64,000 nucleotides of DNA from Punica granatum (Eukaryota; Streptophyta; Magnoliopsida; Myrtales; Lythraceae): the NCBI RefSeq assembly GCF_007655135.1, contig NC_045127.1, forward strand, positions 5,270,001 through 5,334,000. Reading direction: 5' to 3'. The notes under the pieces are model-generated. The model saw only the letters and a list, made by a program, of their open reading frames with translations. It had not been told where the DNA came from and made no database searches. This document shows positions 1 through 20,897 of this stretch, in pieces. Made by a program: the position numbers and the translations under genes. Numbering within the stretch: position 1 is the stretch's first letter; each line of letters begins with the position of its first letter.

Positions 1-2430
1 AGTAAGAAGAAAATTGAATCCTTATTGAGAACTCGAGGCACAAATAGATCAAAAGAAAGTATCAGTCGGTCATTGGTACGCCTTGTCTCCATCACGTGTC
101 CAGGTGAATGCACTCTTCCAAGCAATTAACATTGGGTCCACTCGACTGCAGGAAAGTGGTGTACATACCTCGACCAATCAGGAATCTCACATTTAAAAGT
201 ATTTTTCAAATCGCAATATCATAATTGTGTTCATGACATTATCACATCACATATCCGGTACAAGATTTTTTTTTTTTTAGAGCTTGGCCCGTCGTATTTT
301 AAGAACATTGAATCTTCACCCTCATCATTATGATGGGAATTTTTTCATATCCTGCTTTGGTACCAAACTGAAATATATACTCACAAGTAACGAGTTATAG
401 GGGATCTGGTTATGACACCCACGTATCACGCACCTTTAAGTTAAATATGAATTAACATGCGTAATTATTTGCACAAGGCCTCGACCTTCAGAGACACAGT
501 AGTTTGTGTTGCCTCGGCGGCTTGCTCTTTGATCTTCGGTTTCTTGTCCTCTTCATTCGGCTTTCAGAGTAAGCTCACGACTCTTCCTCGTGAAGCTTTA
601 TGAGCATGAACTTTTCCTCACAATTGTAGTCATTTCTTCCTCAAATCAAATGACTTGAACAATTCATTCTAATATTTTCTTCGTGATTTGTCAAGGGTGG
701 ATCGAGCGGTATATTTAGAGTGATTTTGAGACGGATTTAGATGTTGATACCGTTGAAGAATGCACAAATTTACGGACCCCATATGAGCTATATATAAATA
801 TTTTGGAATGATGATCTTAATTGAAGGACATTCTTTTCTAGACTCAACTAGTCATATTATTGAATATCTTCGGTGGAGTAGTTAAAAAGAGTTTGTAATA
901 AAATCATTATATGATTACGTAAATCCATATGTACATTAATGTAATAACATGAAAGGATAATCGACTATGATGAGCTGCATATATAAATGATAGAAAAGCC
1001 TACATAGAAGACTCACGTCACTTGAATGGATTTATTTTGATTACCTTCGACATTTTTTATGCGCATCGTTTTCCATGAACTAGTAAGAAATTATTTTTCT
1101 AATTGTGTCTGAAAGTTGCATAATTTTCGTCGAAAAAGGTCCATGATGTGGACCAAATTCAATCTCTGTATGTTATCATCTTATATGCGGATAACTCTCA
1201 TCAGCCGAATCTCCATCAATTAATTGATTAAACTATTAAATAATCTCTGGTCCTTTCCTTTATCAAATAAACAATTATACTTCACGTACAAATATAGATT
1301 AAAAATTTTGATGTATGGCGTGTAATAATTTTTTTAATAATTAGAAGCTCAATAAATAAATAAATTATTTATTTATCAATAATTGCAATTTAACAGTTCA
1401 AAGGGTAATGTTACGAAAAGATAATCGCATAGAAAAAGTGATTGTACCATATAATATCCAAAATTTGATATTTCCAACAAATTGCTGAAATCTTTTGGAC
1501 TTCAAATATTCTCAAAATTTTAAAGAAAATGCAGTTTGTTAAATACGCTATTTGTTAAATAAGAGGTTCTAAATTCGATGCTATATCTATTTTATGAGCC
1601 TTTGTATATATATATATATATATATTAGTCATGAAACTCCTTACGATACACGTGATAGTTCTACCAACTTGAAAAAGAAAATTATAATTAGAAATTAAAA
1701 AGAAAAGTGAAGATAGTTCTACCAAAGTGAAGATACTCCACTTATATTCAATTCAACATCATAATCATTACTTTTTTTTTATTTTTTAAATATTTTTAAC
1801 AATTCAATTCAATTTTTAATATTAAATTCTTTCAACTATTCATTACTTTTTCACAATTCAACAACACAATCATTACTTAATCATTATTTTCTCTCAATTA
1901 TTTATTATTTTTTCACACTTTTTCTCATAATTCAACAATAAAATCATTACAAATCAATTAAAATCAAAACTCAACTTAACTCAATTTTCAATCCAAACGC
2001 ACTCTTACTTTTCCGAGAGCTCGTGTATAGGGATAGCAATATCTATCGAGAGATGAAATTCACATCACAAATCTTAAAAAAGAATGAAAAAAAGTAAAAA
2101 ATTACAAAAAATATAAAATAATAAAAAATTTCGATAAAAAGAGATAAAAAACAAAGTATAAATTTAAATAACTTACTTGCATATAGAGGGATATAGTTTC
2201 AGGGACTCGTGTCTAGTCGTAAACGTTTCTAAAGTTCCATTTAAAAAATTAATTTGAATTCGATTGGAGATGGTCGTAATATTAAAAAAATTATAGTATT
2301 TTTTATTTTTTAAATGAAATATTATTTTAAAAGATTTTATTACTAATTTTGTAATTAAATATAATTTAAAATTTGAAAAATTCAAAAAATTAAAAAAAGT
2401 TTCATTTAAAAACAGAACGTTCTGAAAATA
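1..2430. repeat. Upstream flank of the first GLR copy, duplicated at 8,290-10,387 and 15,745 onward
   Basis: This gene-free, AT-rich flank aligns almost base for base, apart from indels, with the segment starting at 8,290. Both begin with the same agtaagaagaaaattgaat string and keep the same order of landmarks. It is therefore the left part of a tandem duplication unit of about 8.3 kb. It contains a TA microsatellite near 1,607-1,624 and an AT-rich insertion at about 1,700-2,005 that the second unit lacks. The empty target site of the copia element found in the second unit lies at 2,322-2,326. I see no credible coding region; the short ORFs here are low-complexity. Confidence 0.85.
2322..2326. 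other. Empty insertion site (TTATT) matching the copia target duplication
   Basis: The context around 2,311-2,335 matches both outer flanks of the retrotransposon in the second duplication unit. Here TTATT occurs once; there it occurs on both sides of the element (10,383-10,387 and 15,740-15,744). This is the pre-insertion allele preserved in the paralogous unit. Confidence 0.85.
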
Positions 2431-3262
2431 TATGACCGGACCTAACTTGTATTTTGCTTATATATATATATATATATATATATATTCTCAAAATGTCGAC
2501 TCTCTCTCTCCCTCTAGCAAATTCTTCATCTTCCTCATCCTTCCAAATTCTCTCTTCCTTCCTTTTTCCTCTTTCAACATCAGCACAGCAAGAGGGAGAG
2601 AGAGAACACAGGCCTACAACAGGGGCAGGGGCAGGTTATCCTTTCTCCTTCTTCAGGTCTGTCAGCTTTGGTTCTCCTCCACTGGGAAGAAGGGGGAGAG
2701 GAACGACCACTTGCAAGTTGTTGTCTTTCAACTTTTCACGGGGCATCTGCTCATCTGGGCATCCTCCTAAGCATCTCTTTTGGCCACCCCAGGTTGCTTC
2801 TCAGCTGTACATTCTACTTGCCGGCTTTCGCTTTCTCTGAATGAAGGGAATAGGATTCGGTTGCGTTGCCTTATTCAGTGCCGTGCACTTCCGGGTTCTT
2901 TAAATTCCTTATTGGCAGAGGAGCGTGTGATGGTAGGAATGGGGGGAAGACAGAGACAGTCATGGGGGGTCTTTTTCAGCTTGCCACAAAATGAAACCTC
3001 ATTCAGTGTCTTTTCGGTCAAATGAGGTGTCGCGCTCACGGGTTAGCTGAGTTGAGTCGAATAGAGCTTGCCCAGCACTAGTTATTATTCCTGCATTTAG
3101 CTGGGTTTTTCTTGTTCTTGGGGTGGGGAAAAAGAAAAGAAAAGAAGCCAATCTCTTTGCTGTAATTCTGAGGGGGATTTGTCAAAGTCCATCAAAATCA
3201 GTTCTTGGGATTGCTTGCTCCCATGCCTGAAGAATGCTGGTAGCGCGATCTTTCGGCAGAAA

Positions 3263-7485
<4,223 letters not shown>

Positions 7486-10387
7486 TCGGAGCAATTATTC
7501 ATCTTATTCTTTCGCAGCTACTGTCTATATCCACACAAATGTATACCAGTTTTCCCAGGATACTTCTCGTAAGAGATTTTCTTCTGCAGATATATATGTC
7601 ACAGAAGTAAACTTCCGGAACGATGCCGTTGATGCCCGAAGTTGTAAAACTTAGCATTTCCCGCCAGTTTTTCCTTTTCAGTTCAGGTCTGAAGATCAAG
7701 TTGTGGGAGGCAACTCGAAGAGGTCATTCCACAAACTATTCTCAGTACCAATCACTATAAGGGTGCTCGACATCGAGGCAGGCTGAGTTCCTCCAAACTC
7801 CTCTAGCTGGAGGAAACAGTAAGCATAGGAAAGGTGAGGTCGTGTGAAATGATTCTCATGAACGTGCCAGGCCTGGTATAGATGATCAATTTGGACCGGA
7901 CAACATCAAGATTCAATTTGGACCAGCTAAGGCGAGGAAACCCTGGCTCAAATGTTTCTATTTTACTGGGTTAAATTAATTCTTATTTGTAATTCCCTCG
8001 AGGATTAAATATTCTCAAAATTATATATCTATTTCCATATATGTCCCCACCCAGCAAAGGGCAATGACTTTCTTAGAAAACACAATGCCTATGATCATGG
8101 GAGAGACAGACAGCTTATCCCAAAAAAAAAAAATAATAAAGTCTCTTTTGTCCTTTTTCTTCTCCCCATGGAAGAAAAGGACCCCTTTTTTCTGAATTCA
8201 GGGGTGCACTTGGCGTCGAAGTAAAACCCAATTTCGTCTCACGAAAAGGATATTTTTTTACGAACACAAAAGAACATAAATTAGCAAAAAGTAAGAAGAA
8301 AATTGAATTCTTATTAAGAACACGTGGCACAAATATATCAAAAGAAAGTATCTATTGGTCATTCGTACGCATTGTCTCCATCACGTGTCCAGGTGCGTAC
8401 ACTCTTCCCAGCAAATAACATTGGGGCCACTCGACTGCGGGAAAGTTGTGTACATACCTCGACCAATCAGGAATCTCACATTTAAAAGTATTTTTCAAAT
8501 CGCAATATCATAATAGTGTTTATGACATTATCACATATCCGTTACAAGAGTTTATTTTTTATTTTTTTCCCTTAGAGCTTGGCCCGTCTTGTTTTAAGAA
8601 CATTGAATCTTCACCCTCATAATTATGACGGGAATTTTTTCATATACTGCTTTGGAACCAAACTGAAATCTTTACTCACAAGTAACATGTTATAGGGGAT
8701 CTGGTCATGACACCCACGTATCACGCACCTTTAAGTTAAATATGAATTAACATGCGTAAGTATTAGCACGAGGCCTCGACCTTGAGAGACACAGTAGTTT
8801 GTGTTGCCTCGGCGGCTTGCTCTTTGATCTTTGGTTTCTTGTCCTCTTCATTCGGCTTTAGGAGTAAGTTCACGACTCTTCCTTGTGAAGATTTCCCAGC
8901 ATGAACTTTTCCTCACAATTGTAGTCATTTCTTCCTCAAATCAAATGACTTGAACAATTCATTCTAATTATTCTTCGTGATTTGTCAAGGGAGGATCGAG
9001 TGGTATATTTAGAGTGATTTTGAGATGGATTTAGACGTTGATACCGTTGAAGAATGCACAAATTGATGGACCCCATATAAGCCATATAAAAATCTTTTGG
9101 AATGGACATTCTTCTCGAGACTCGACTAGTCATATTATTGAATATCTAAGGTGGAGTAGTTAGAAAGAGTTCATAATAAAATCATTATATAATTACGTAA
9201 ATCCATATATACATTAATGTAATAACATGAAGGGATAATCGACTATGATGAGCTACATAAATAAATGATAGAAAAGCCTACATAGAAGACTCACGTCACT
9301 TGAATGGATTTATTTTGATTACCTTCGACATTTTTTATGCGCATCGTTTTCCATGAACTAGTAAGAAATTATTTTTATAATTGTGTCTGAAAGTTGCATA
9401 TTTTTCGTCAAAAAAAGTACATGATGTGGACCAAATTCAATCTATGTATGTTATCATCTTATATGTGGATCAGACAACCTAACTCTGATCAACCCAGTCT
9501 GATTAGCCCATTAATTAATTGATTAAACTATTAAATAATCTCTGGTCCTTTCCTTTATCAAATAAACAAACAAATTAAACAATTATACTTCACGTACAAA
9601 TACAGATTAAAAAATTTGATGTGTGGCGTGTAATCATATTTTTTAATAATTAGGTGCTCAATAAATACATTAGCTATTTTTTTATCAATAATTCCAATTT
9701 AACAATTCAAAAGGTGATGTTACGAAAAGATAATCGCATAGAAAAAGTGGTTGTACGACATAATATCCAAAGTTTGATATTTCCAACAAATTGCTGAAAT
9801 CTCTTGGACTTAAAATATTCTCAATTTTTTTAAAAAAATACAATTTATTAGTACTCTTTTTGTTAAATAAGAGGTTACAGATTCGATACTATATCTATTT
9901 TATGGGCCTTAAAATATATATATACTAGTCATGAAACCCTTTGCGATACACGGAATAGTTCTATCAATTTTTTTAAAAAAATTATAATTATAAATTAAAA
10001 AGAAAAATTGGTTGGATAATTAAAAGTGAAATAAAAATAATAAAATAAACAAACAACATTCGCGTTTAGTGATTGAATATCTTACTTTCTAAAAGCTTGT
10101 GTATAGGGGTAGTAATATCTTTCGAGAAATGAAACTAATATCACAAATCTTAAAAAAGAATGGAAAAAAGTAAAATATTACAAAAAATAAAAATTCCGAT
10201 AAAAATGAGAGAAAAATCAAAACATAAATTTAAATAACTTACTTGCATCTAGAGAGATATAGTTTCAGGGGCTTGTGTTTAGGGTCGTAGACGTTTCTAA
10301 AATTCTATTTAGAAAATTCATTTGAATTTGATTAAAGATGATTGTAATATCAAAAAAAAAATTTGATTTTTTAAATGAGATATTATT
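7486..10387. other. Intergenic: 3' flank of GLR copy A, duplication junction, upstream flank of copy B
   Basis: About 7,486-8,203 aligns with the 3' flank of copy B (20,898-21,927). About 8,204-8,289 has no partner in the second unit visible here. From 8,290 the sequence repeats the window start, so the junction between the two tandem units lies between about 8,204 and 8,290. The upstream flank then runs to the left LTR at 10,388. I found no gene. Confidence 0.8.
10383..10387. repeat. Left target-site duplication TTATT of the copia element
   Basis: These five bases directly precede the 5' LTR and match 15,740-15,744 directly after the 3' LTR. Five bp is the usual target duplication for Ty1/copia integrase. 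Confidence 0.9.
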
Positions 10388-11044
10388 TGTTGGGTATCCC
10401 TCCAATTTGGAGAAAGTTGGGCTCAAATTGTATTGGGCTTTTATCGGACTTTAATAGGCCCAAGAACCCACTTTTGTTAGGGTTAATTTTCAGCTAAATT
10501 AGCTGGGTAAGAGGCGGCAGAATTGAGACAGCAGAACAGTACAGAGAAGCAGTAGAATACAAAGAACAGAGAGATGTTTTTCTGTGCGACCAGAGCTAGA
10601 TCAAACCTCGATCGGGATGTCAAACGAACTCCGATTGGGACGAAATTTTGACAGCAGCTTCACAACGCGTGGGGCTAAGTTCTGAACGGTCAGAATTCCT
10701 ATTAGAGCTCTGCAGGTGCTGTTTCAGCTAACTTTGTGAACCACCCGGTGTGGGTGACGAATTTAGTGTTTGGGTGATCCAAGAGAGTGTTTCTCTTGAA
10801 TTTGGTGATCCAAGGGTTTACCCTTGATGAAAGACATTGTATAACCTTCATTCATAGTGGATCGTTGATTCGGAGTTGGTCCCGTGGTTTTTCCCCACAT
10901 CGGGATTTTTCACGTAAAATTATTGGTGTTCTTTTACTTTACTGCTTGTTGGTTGATTTAATTAGTTCCTATCTCGAATACACTAGTAGGGGAGGAAGAT
11001 TAATCGCTGCGTTATTATTTGGTTGAGTACATCCCTTCCCAACA
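10388..11044 (+). repeat. 5' LTR of the copia element
   Basis: This 657-bp direct repeat pairs with 15,083-15,739. It begins TGTTGGGTATC and ends TTCCCAACA, the usual TG...CA termini. The 79-aa ORF inside both LTRs is not counted as a gene. Confidence 0.95.
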
Positions 11045-11046
11045 AG

Positions 11047-11058
11047 TGGTATCAGAGC
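11047..11058 (+). promoter_or_regulatory. Primer-binding site for initiator tRNA-Met
   Basis: TGGTATCAGAGC begins two bases after the left LTR. It is complementary to the 3' end of plant initiator tRNA-Met, the standard minus-strand primer for plant copia elements. Confidence 0.95.
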
Positions 11059-11098
11059 CTCGGGTTAGAGAAGTTTGAGTTTTTTCGGTGTTTTCGAG

Positions 11099-14000
11099 AT
11101 GGAGGAGTCTACAGGATCTATGTTCAAGTTGAATGCAACCAACTACTCTATATGGAAGTCTCGGATGGAGGATCTTCTATTTTGCAGGGATTTGTACGAT
11201 CCCATTGAAGGGGATTCCGCGAAACCCAAAGATAAGGATGACAAGGCTTGGGAACGCACAAATCGGAAGACTATTGGTTTGATTCGGCAGTGGATAGACA
11301 ATAGTATTTATCATCATGTTGCTCAGGAGACAAATGCGAAAGCTTTGTGGGATAAATTGACAAATCTCTACGCGAGGAAGACTCCGCAAAATAAGGCCTT
11401 TCTCGTGAAGAAGTTGGTTCATCTTCGTTACTAGGATGGAGGTGATATGGCTGTGCACATGAGTAATTTCCAAGATATTGTTAACCAGTTGACGAACTTG
11501 GAGATAATACTACCCGATGAGCTGCAGGCTTGTCTACTTTTAAGGACTTTACCGGATAATTGGGACACACTTGTGGTTGCATTAAGCAATTCTGCGCCAA
11601 ACGGGAAGCTATCTCTGGCTACGGTGACAGACAGTTTATTTAATGAGGAGACTAGAAGGAAATGCTCGGGGATTTCCATTCAGTCTGAAGCTTTGGTTAC
11701 TGAACAACGGGGGAGAAGTCAAAGCAGAAATTTCTCTTCCAAGCATAGTAACTCACGTGGCAAATCGAGGGGTAGATCAAAGTCGAAGACGAGGAAAGTG
11801 GTCACTTGCTATCACTGTGGAAAAGAGGGACATTATAAAAGGGAGTGTAGAGCTTTGAAGAAAAATCAGAATGGCAACGGTGAGAGCAAGAAGGAAGAAG
11901 GCACTACAGCAGTGGCATCTGATGGAGAGACTTACATCATTTGTGATGAAGCCTATGTGAATTTCACTTGTCAGGACTCTACCTGGGTTGCAGATACAGG
12001 TGCCTCATTTCATGTCACTCCTCATCGGGATTTCTTCTTATCTTACACTATCGGGGATTATGGTTATGTGAGAATGGGGAATGGACAGTCATGCAAGATT
12101 ATCGGTATTGGTGATGTCTGTCTAGAGATCGAGCTTGGCTGCAAGTTGCTTCTAAAAAAGGTGAGGCATGTTCCAGAAATTCGCCTTAACCTAATCTCGA
12201 CGGGTCAGCTTGATGATGAAGGCTACAGTAACGAATTTAGCAATGGGAGATGGAAGCTCTCCAAGGGTTCGTTGATTGTGGCACGGGGTCAGAAGACCGA
12301 CACTCTCTACAGGTTGCGTGCCAAGCACAATTTCGGTCAGGTTAATGTTGCTGAGGATTATCCTATCGAGCTATGGCACATGAGACTTGGGCATATCAGC
12401 GAGAAAGGTATTCAAATTCTTGCCAGAAAGCAGTCTTTGCCCGTTAAAGGTATGCACTTGAGCACTTGTGATCACTGTCTAGCTGGTAAGCAGAGGAGAG
12501 TTTCTTTTGTTAGAAGTCGTCCCTCTAGATGCGATCATATACTTGATCTTGTGCATACTGATGTTTGTTTCATGTCGGATAGATCTCTGGGTGGTGCTCT
12601 CTATTTTGTGACCTTTATAGATGATCACTCCAGGAAGGTTTGGGCTTACCCTATAAGAACTAAAGATCAGGTGACTGAGATTTTCAAGAACTTCCATGCA
12701 GCAGTGGAAAGAGAAACGGGCATGAAGCTGAAATGTGTCAGAGCTGATAATGGTGGTGAGTATAAGGGTCCTTTTGAGAACTATTGCAGGACTCACGGTA
12801 TCAAACTTGAGAAGACGGTACCGAAGACACCACAGCAGAACGGGCTTGCAGAGAGGATGAACCGCACAATTGTTGAGAGAGTTCGTTGTTTGCTTTCTCA
12901 GGCGAAACTGTCTAAGTCTTTCTGGGGCGAGGCAATGAGGTCAGCGGTTGATCTTATTAATCTTACACCGTCAGTTGCACTTGATGGAGATGTACCCCAG
13001 CAGGTGTGGATCGGCAAGAAAGTATCGTACAAGCATCTCAGAGTCTTCGGGTGCAGGGCATCTGTTCACATTCCTCGAGATGAAAGATCAAAACTCAATG
13101 CCAAGGCAAAACAGTGCATCTTCTTGGGTTATGCACATGAAGAGTTCGGGTACAGGTTTTGGGACCCTGATAGCAAGAAGATCATCAGGAGTAGGGATGT
13201 TGTCTTCTTTGAGGACCAGACAATCAAGGATTTGCAAAAGTTAGAGAAGGCCAGAGTAGGCAATCCTCACGAGATCTCTATTCTTGTACCGGTTGATGTA
13301 GAGCATCCAGTGGAAGAGGTACCTGGTGAGTATGAAGAAACCACGACTGGGGGTGAGATTCCTCAGGTAGATGATGATGTGACTACGGATGATACAGACT
13401 CGCAGTTACAGTTAGAGCATGCAGATCTACCTAGACGATCTGATAGAATAAGACGACCATCTACAAGATATCCGCCTCATGAGTATGTGCTACTGACTGA
13501 AGGGGGAAAACCGGAGTGCTATGGTAAAGTTGTGGCACATGAGCACAAGGAGCACTGGTTGAAGGCGATGAATGAGGAGATGAACTCATTGTCTGAAAAT
13601 CACACGTATGACCTAGTGAAGCTACCGCAAGGTAAGAGAGCATTGAAGAACAAATGGGTCTACAGGTTGAAGACAGAGAACTCGCGACCTCAATACAAAG
13701 CTCGACTGGTAGTGAAAAGTTTCAACCAGAAGAAAGGAGTTGACTTCGAGGAGATCTTCTCGCCCGTTGTCAAAATGTCATCGATCCGAGTTGTTCTCGC
13801 ACTGGCAGCTAGTCTGAATTTGGAGATCGAGCAGCTCGATGTAAAAACATCTTTTCTGCATGGTGACTTGGAGGAAGAAATATATATGGAGCAGCCTGAA
13901 GGATTCCAAGTTAAAGGTAAGGAGCATTTGGTGTGCAGGCTGAGGAAGAGCTTGTATGGGCTTAAGCAAGCACCTCGGCAGTGGTACAAAAAGTTTGACT

Positions 14001-15067
14001 CTTTCATGTTGAGCCATGGCTACACACGGACAACTTCAGATCATTGTGTGTTCGTGAAACAATTCTCGGATGGTGATTTTATCATTTTACTGTTATATGT
14101 GGATGATATGTTGCTTGTCGGTCATGATATGAGCAAGATTGCAGAGTTGAAGAAAGAGCTCAGCAAGTCCTTTGCCATGAAGGATTTGGGACCGGCAAAG
14201 CAGATCCTTGGGATGCATATTTCTCGTGACAGATCAAGTGGAAAACTTTGGCTTTCTCAAAAAAAGTACATCGAGAAGATTTTGGATCGGTTCAACATGG
14301 GTAATGCTAAACCAGTTTCATCACCACTTGCTTCTCATTTCAAACTTAGCTCGAAGCAATGTCCTACAAGTGAGAAGGAGAAAGAAGAGATGAAGAAAGT
14401 CCCTTATTCATCAGCTGTAGGAAGTTTGATGTATGCCATGGTCTGTACAAGACCAGATATCGCTCATTCTGTTGGTGTGGTTAGTCGTTTTCTCTCCAAT
14501 CCGGGGAAAGAGCATTGGAATGCAGTTAAGTGGATTCTGAGGTATCTCGGAGGAACATCCAAGGTGTGTTTACACTTTGGCACTGGTAAGCCGAAGTTAG
14601 TGGGCTACACGGATGCAGATATGGCAGGAGATATCGATTCCCGGAAATCCACTTCGGGATACTTGATGACTTTTGCAGGGGGAGCTATCTCATGGCAATC
14701 AAGGCTTCAAAAGTGCATCGCTTTGTCTACAACGGAAGCCGAATACATTGCGGTGACCGAAGGTTGCAAGGAGATGTTGTGGTTGCAAAAGTTTTTGCAG
14801 AAGTTGAGCTTGAAGCAAGAAAGGTATGTTCTATACTGTGATAGTCAAAGCGCCATTCATCTTTGCAAGAATCCCACTTTCCATTCGAGGTCGAAGCATA
14901 TCGATATCAAGTTTCATTGGATTAGAGATGTGTTGGAGTCCAAGCTGGTGAAACTAGACAAAGTGCACATCGATGAGAATGGAGCTGATATGATGACAAA
15001 ACCTCTCGCTAGGGAGAAACTTTATGTTTGCCGAAGTATAGCCGGTATGCTTGAAGCCTCCAAATAG
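11099..15067 (+). pseudogene. Copia gag-pol polyprotein, one in-frame stop in gag
   Basis: Polyprotein for retrotransposon packaging, processing, reverse transcription and integration. The gag part starts at the ATG at 11,099 (MEEST...) and runs 111 codons to a TAG at 11,432-11,434. The same frame then stays open to 15,067; its first ATG after the stop is at 11,447 and opens a 1,206-aa frame. Numbered from that ATG: CCHC zinc knuckle near 121-134, aspartic protease DTGA at 183, integrase catalytic D372, D434 and E469, reverse transcriptase YVDDM at 884-888, and RNase H TDADMAGD from 1055 with later TTEAEY and CDSQSA. Apart from the stop all catalytic signatures are present, so decay is slight. 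The stop could be a simple nonsense mutation or, less likely, a read-through site. Some conserved RT residues look changed (VVKSF and KTSFLHG where family members usually have VVKGF and KTAFLHG). Confidence 0.9.
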
Positions 15068-15068
15068 T

Positions 15069-15080
15069 AGGGAGGGGGAG
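15069..15080 (+). promoter_or_regulatory. Polypurine tract of the copia element
   Basis: The purine run AGGGAGGGGGAG lies two bases upstream of the right LTR, where plus-strand DNA synthesis is primed in LTR retrotransposons. Confidence 0.9.
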
Positions 15081-15082
15081 TT

Positions 15083-15739
15083 TGTTGGGTATCTCTCTAA
15101 TTTGGAGGAAGTTGGGCTCAAATTGTATTGGACTTTTATCGGGTTTTAATAGGCCCAAGAACCCACTTTTGTTAGGGTTAATTTTAAGCTAAATTAGCTG
15201 GGTAAGAGGCGGCAGAATTGAGACAGCAGAACAGTACAGAGAAGCAGTAGAATACAGAGAACAGAGAGCTGTTTTTCTATGCGACCAGAGCTAGATCAAC
15301 CCACGATCGGGATGTCAAACGAACTCCGATTGGGACGAAATTTTGACAGCAGCTTCACAACACGTGGGGCTAAGTTCTGAACGGTCAGAATTCCTATTAG
15401 AGCTCTGTAGGTGCTGTTTCAGCTGACTTTGTGAACCACCCGGTGTGGGTGACGAATTTAGTGTTTGGGTGATCCAAGAGAGTGTTTCTCTTGAGTTTGG
15501 TGATCAAAGGGTTTACCCTTGATGAAAGACATTGTATAACCTTCATTCATAGTGGATCGTTGATTCGGAATTGGTCCCGTGGTTTTTCCCCACATCGGGA
15601 TGTTCCACGTAAAATTATTGGTGTTCTTTTACTTTACTGCTTGTTGGTTGATTTGATTAGTTCCTATCTCGATTACACTAGTAGGGGAGGAAGATTAATC
15701 GCTGCGTTATTATTTGGTTGAGTACATCCATTCCCAACA
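15083..15739 (+). repeat. 3' LTR of the copia element
   Basis: This 657-bp direct repeat of 10,388-11,044 has the same ends and length, with scattered substitutions only. It is followed by the right TTATT target duplication at 15,740-15,744. Confidence 0.95.
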
Positions 15740-15744
15740 TTATT

Positions 15745-16690
15745 TTAGTATATTTTATTACTAATTTTATAATTAAATCATTTTGGAAGCATCTGAGCGG
15801 ACGTAACTCGTATTTTGCTTATATATATATATATATATATATATAATATGTTCTCAAAATGTCAAATCTCTCTCTCTCTCTCTAGCAAATTCTTCATCTT
15901 CCTCATCCTTTTCCCTGTCCCCACCTGAATTCCCATTTCTCGTTCTGTTCTCAACCTTTAGCGTTCCCCTTCCAGATTCTCTCCTTCCTTCCTTTCTCCT
16001 CTTTCGACATTAGCACAGCAAGAGGGAGAGCGAGAGAACACGGGCCCACAACTGGGGCAGGGGCAGGGCCAGGTTATCCTTTCTCCTTCTTCAGGTCTGT
16101 CAGCTTTGGTCATCCTCCATTGGGAAGAAGGGGGAGAGGAAGGACCACTTTCAAGTTGTTCTCTTTCAACTTTTCACGGGGCATCTGCTCATTTGGGCAT
16201 CCTCCTAAGCATCTCTTTTGGCCACCCCAGGTTGCTTCTCAGCTGTACATTCTACTTGACGGCTTTCGCTTTCTCTGAATGGAGGGAATACGATTCGGTT
16301 GCGTTGCCCTGTTCAATGCCTTGCATTTCCGGCTTCTTTAAATTCTTTATTGGCAGAATTAGCGTGGAATGGTAGTAATGGGGGGAAGACAGAGACAGTT
16401 ACATGGGTGGTCCTTTTCAGCTTGCCACAAAAGGAGACCTCATTCAGTATCTATTCGATCAAATAAGGTATCGCGCTCACGAGTTAGCTGAGGTGAGTCG
16501 ACTAGAGCTCGCCCACCACTAGTTATTATCCCTGCATTTAGTTGGGCTTTTCTTGTTCTTAGGGCGAAAAAAAAGCCAATCTCTTTGCTGTAATTCTGAG
16601 GGGGATTTGTCAAAGTCCATCAAAATCAGTTCTTGGGATTGCTCGCTCCCATGCCGGAAGAATGCTGGTAGCGCGTTCTTTCGGCGGAAA
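15745..16690 (+). other. Rest of the upstream region and probable 5' leader of GLR copy B
   Basis: This resumes the duplicated flank interrupted by the retrotransposon and aligns with about 2,330-3,262. It holds a TA microsatellite at about 15,821-15,844, then CT-rich and mixed sequence with the look of a transcribed leader. Short ORFs are not conserved in frame between the two copies, so I treat it as non-coding. Compared with copy A there is an extra stretch of about 60 bp near 15,905-15,970. Confidence 0.6.

Positions 16691-20897
<4,207 letters not shown>

Larger units (their letters stand above)
10388..15739 (+). mobile_element. Full-length Ty1/copia LTR retrotransposon, Tnt1-like (Tork lineage)
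   Basis: The 5,352-bp element has two 657-bp LTRs that start TGTTGGG and end CCCAACA. It has a TTATT target duplication, a primer-binding site for initiator tRNA-Met just inside the left LTR and a purine-rich tract before the right LTR. The internal region codes gag, protease, integrase, reverse transcriptase and RNase H in that order, which defines copia. The reading frame is open except for one TAG in gag at 11,432-11,434. The two LTRs are colinear and equal in length but differ at roughly two dozen positions by eye, so the insertion is not very recent. It sits in the upstream flank of the second GLR copy and is absent from the first unit. Confidence 0.95.

Noticed and set aside
2459..2484. 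TA tracts as TATA boxes (also 15,821, 60,733, 62,061, 62,863)
   Set aside because: Simple microsatellites; position alone does not support a core-promoter role.
2432..3025. Short ORFs upstream of GLR copy A
   Set aside because: They start in a TA microsatellite or CT-rich leader, and the frames are not kept in copy B.
10787..11026. 79-codon ORF in each LTR (also 15,482-15,721)
   Set aside because: It lies entirely within the LTRs and is retained only because the LTRs are near-identical; no domain.
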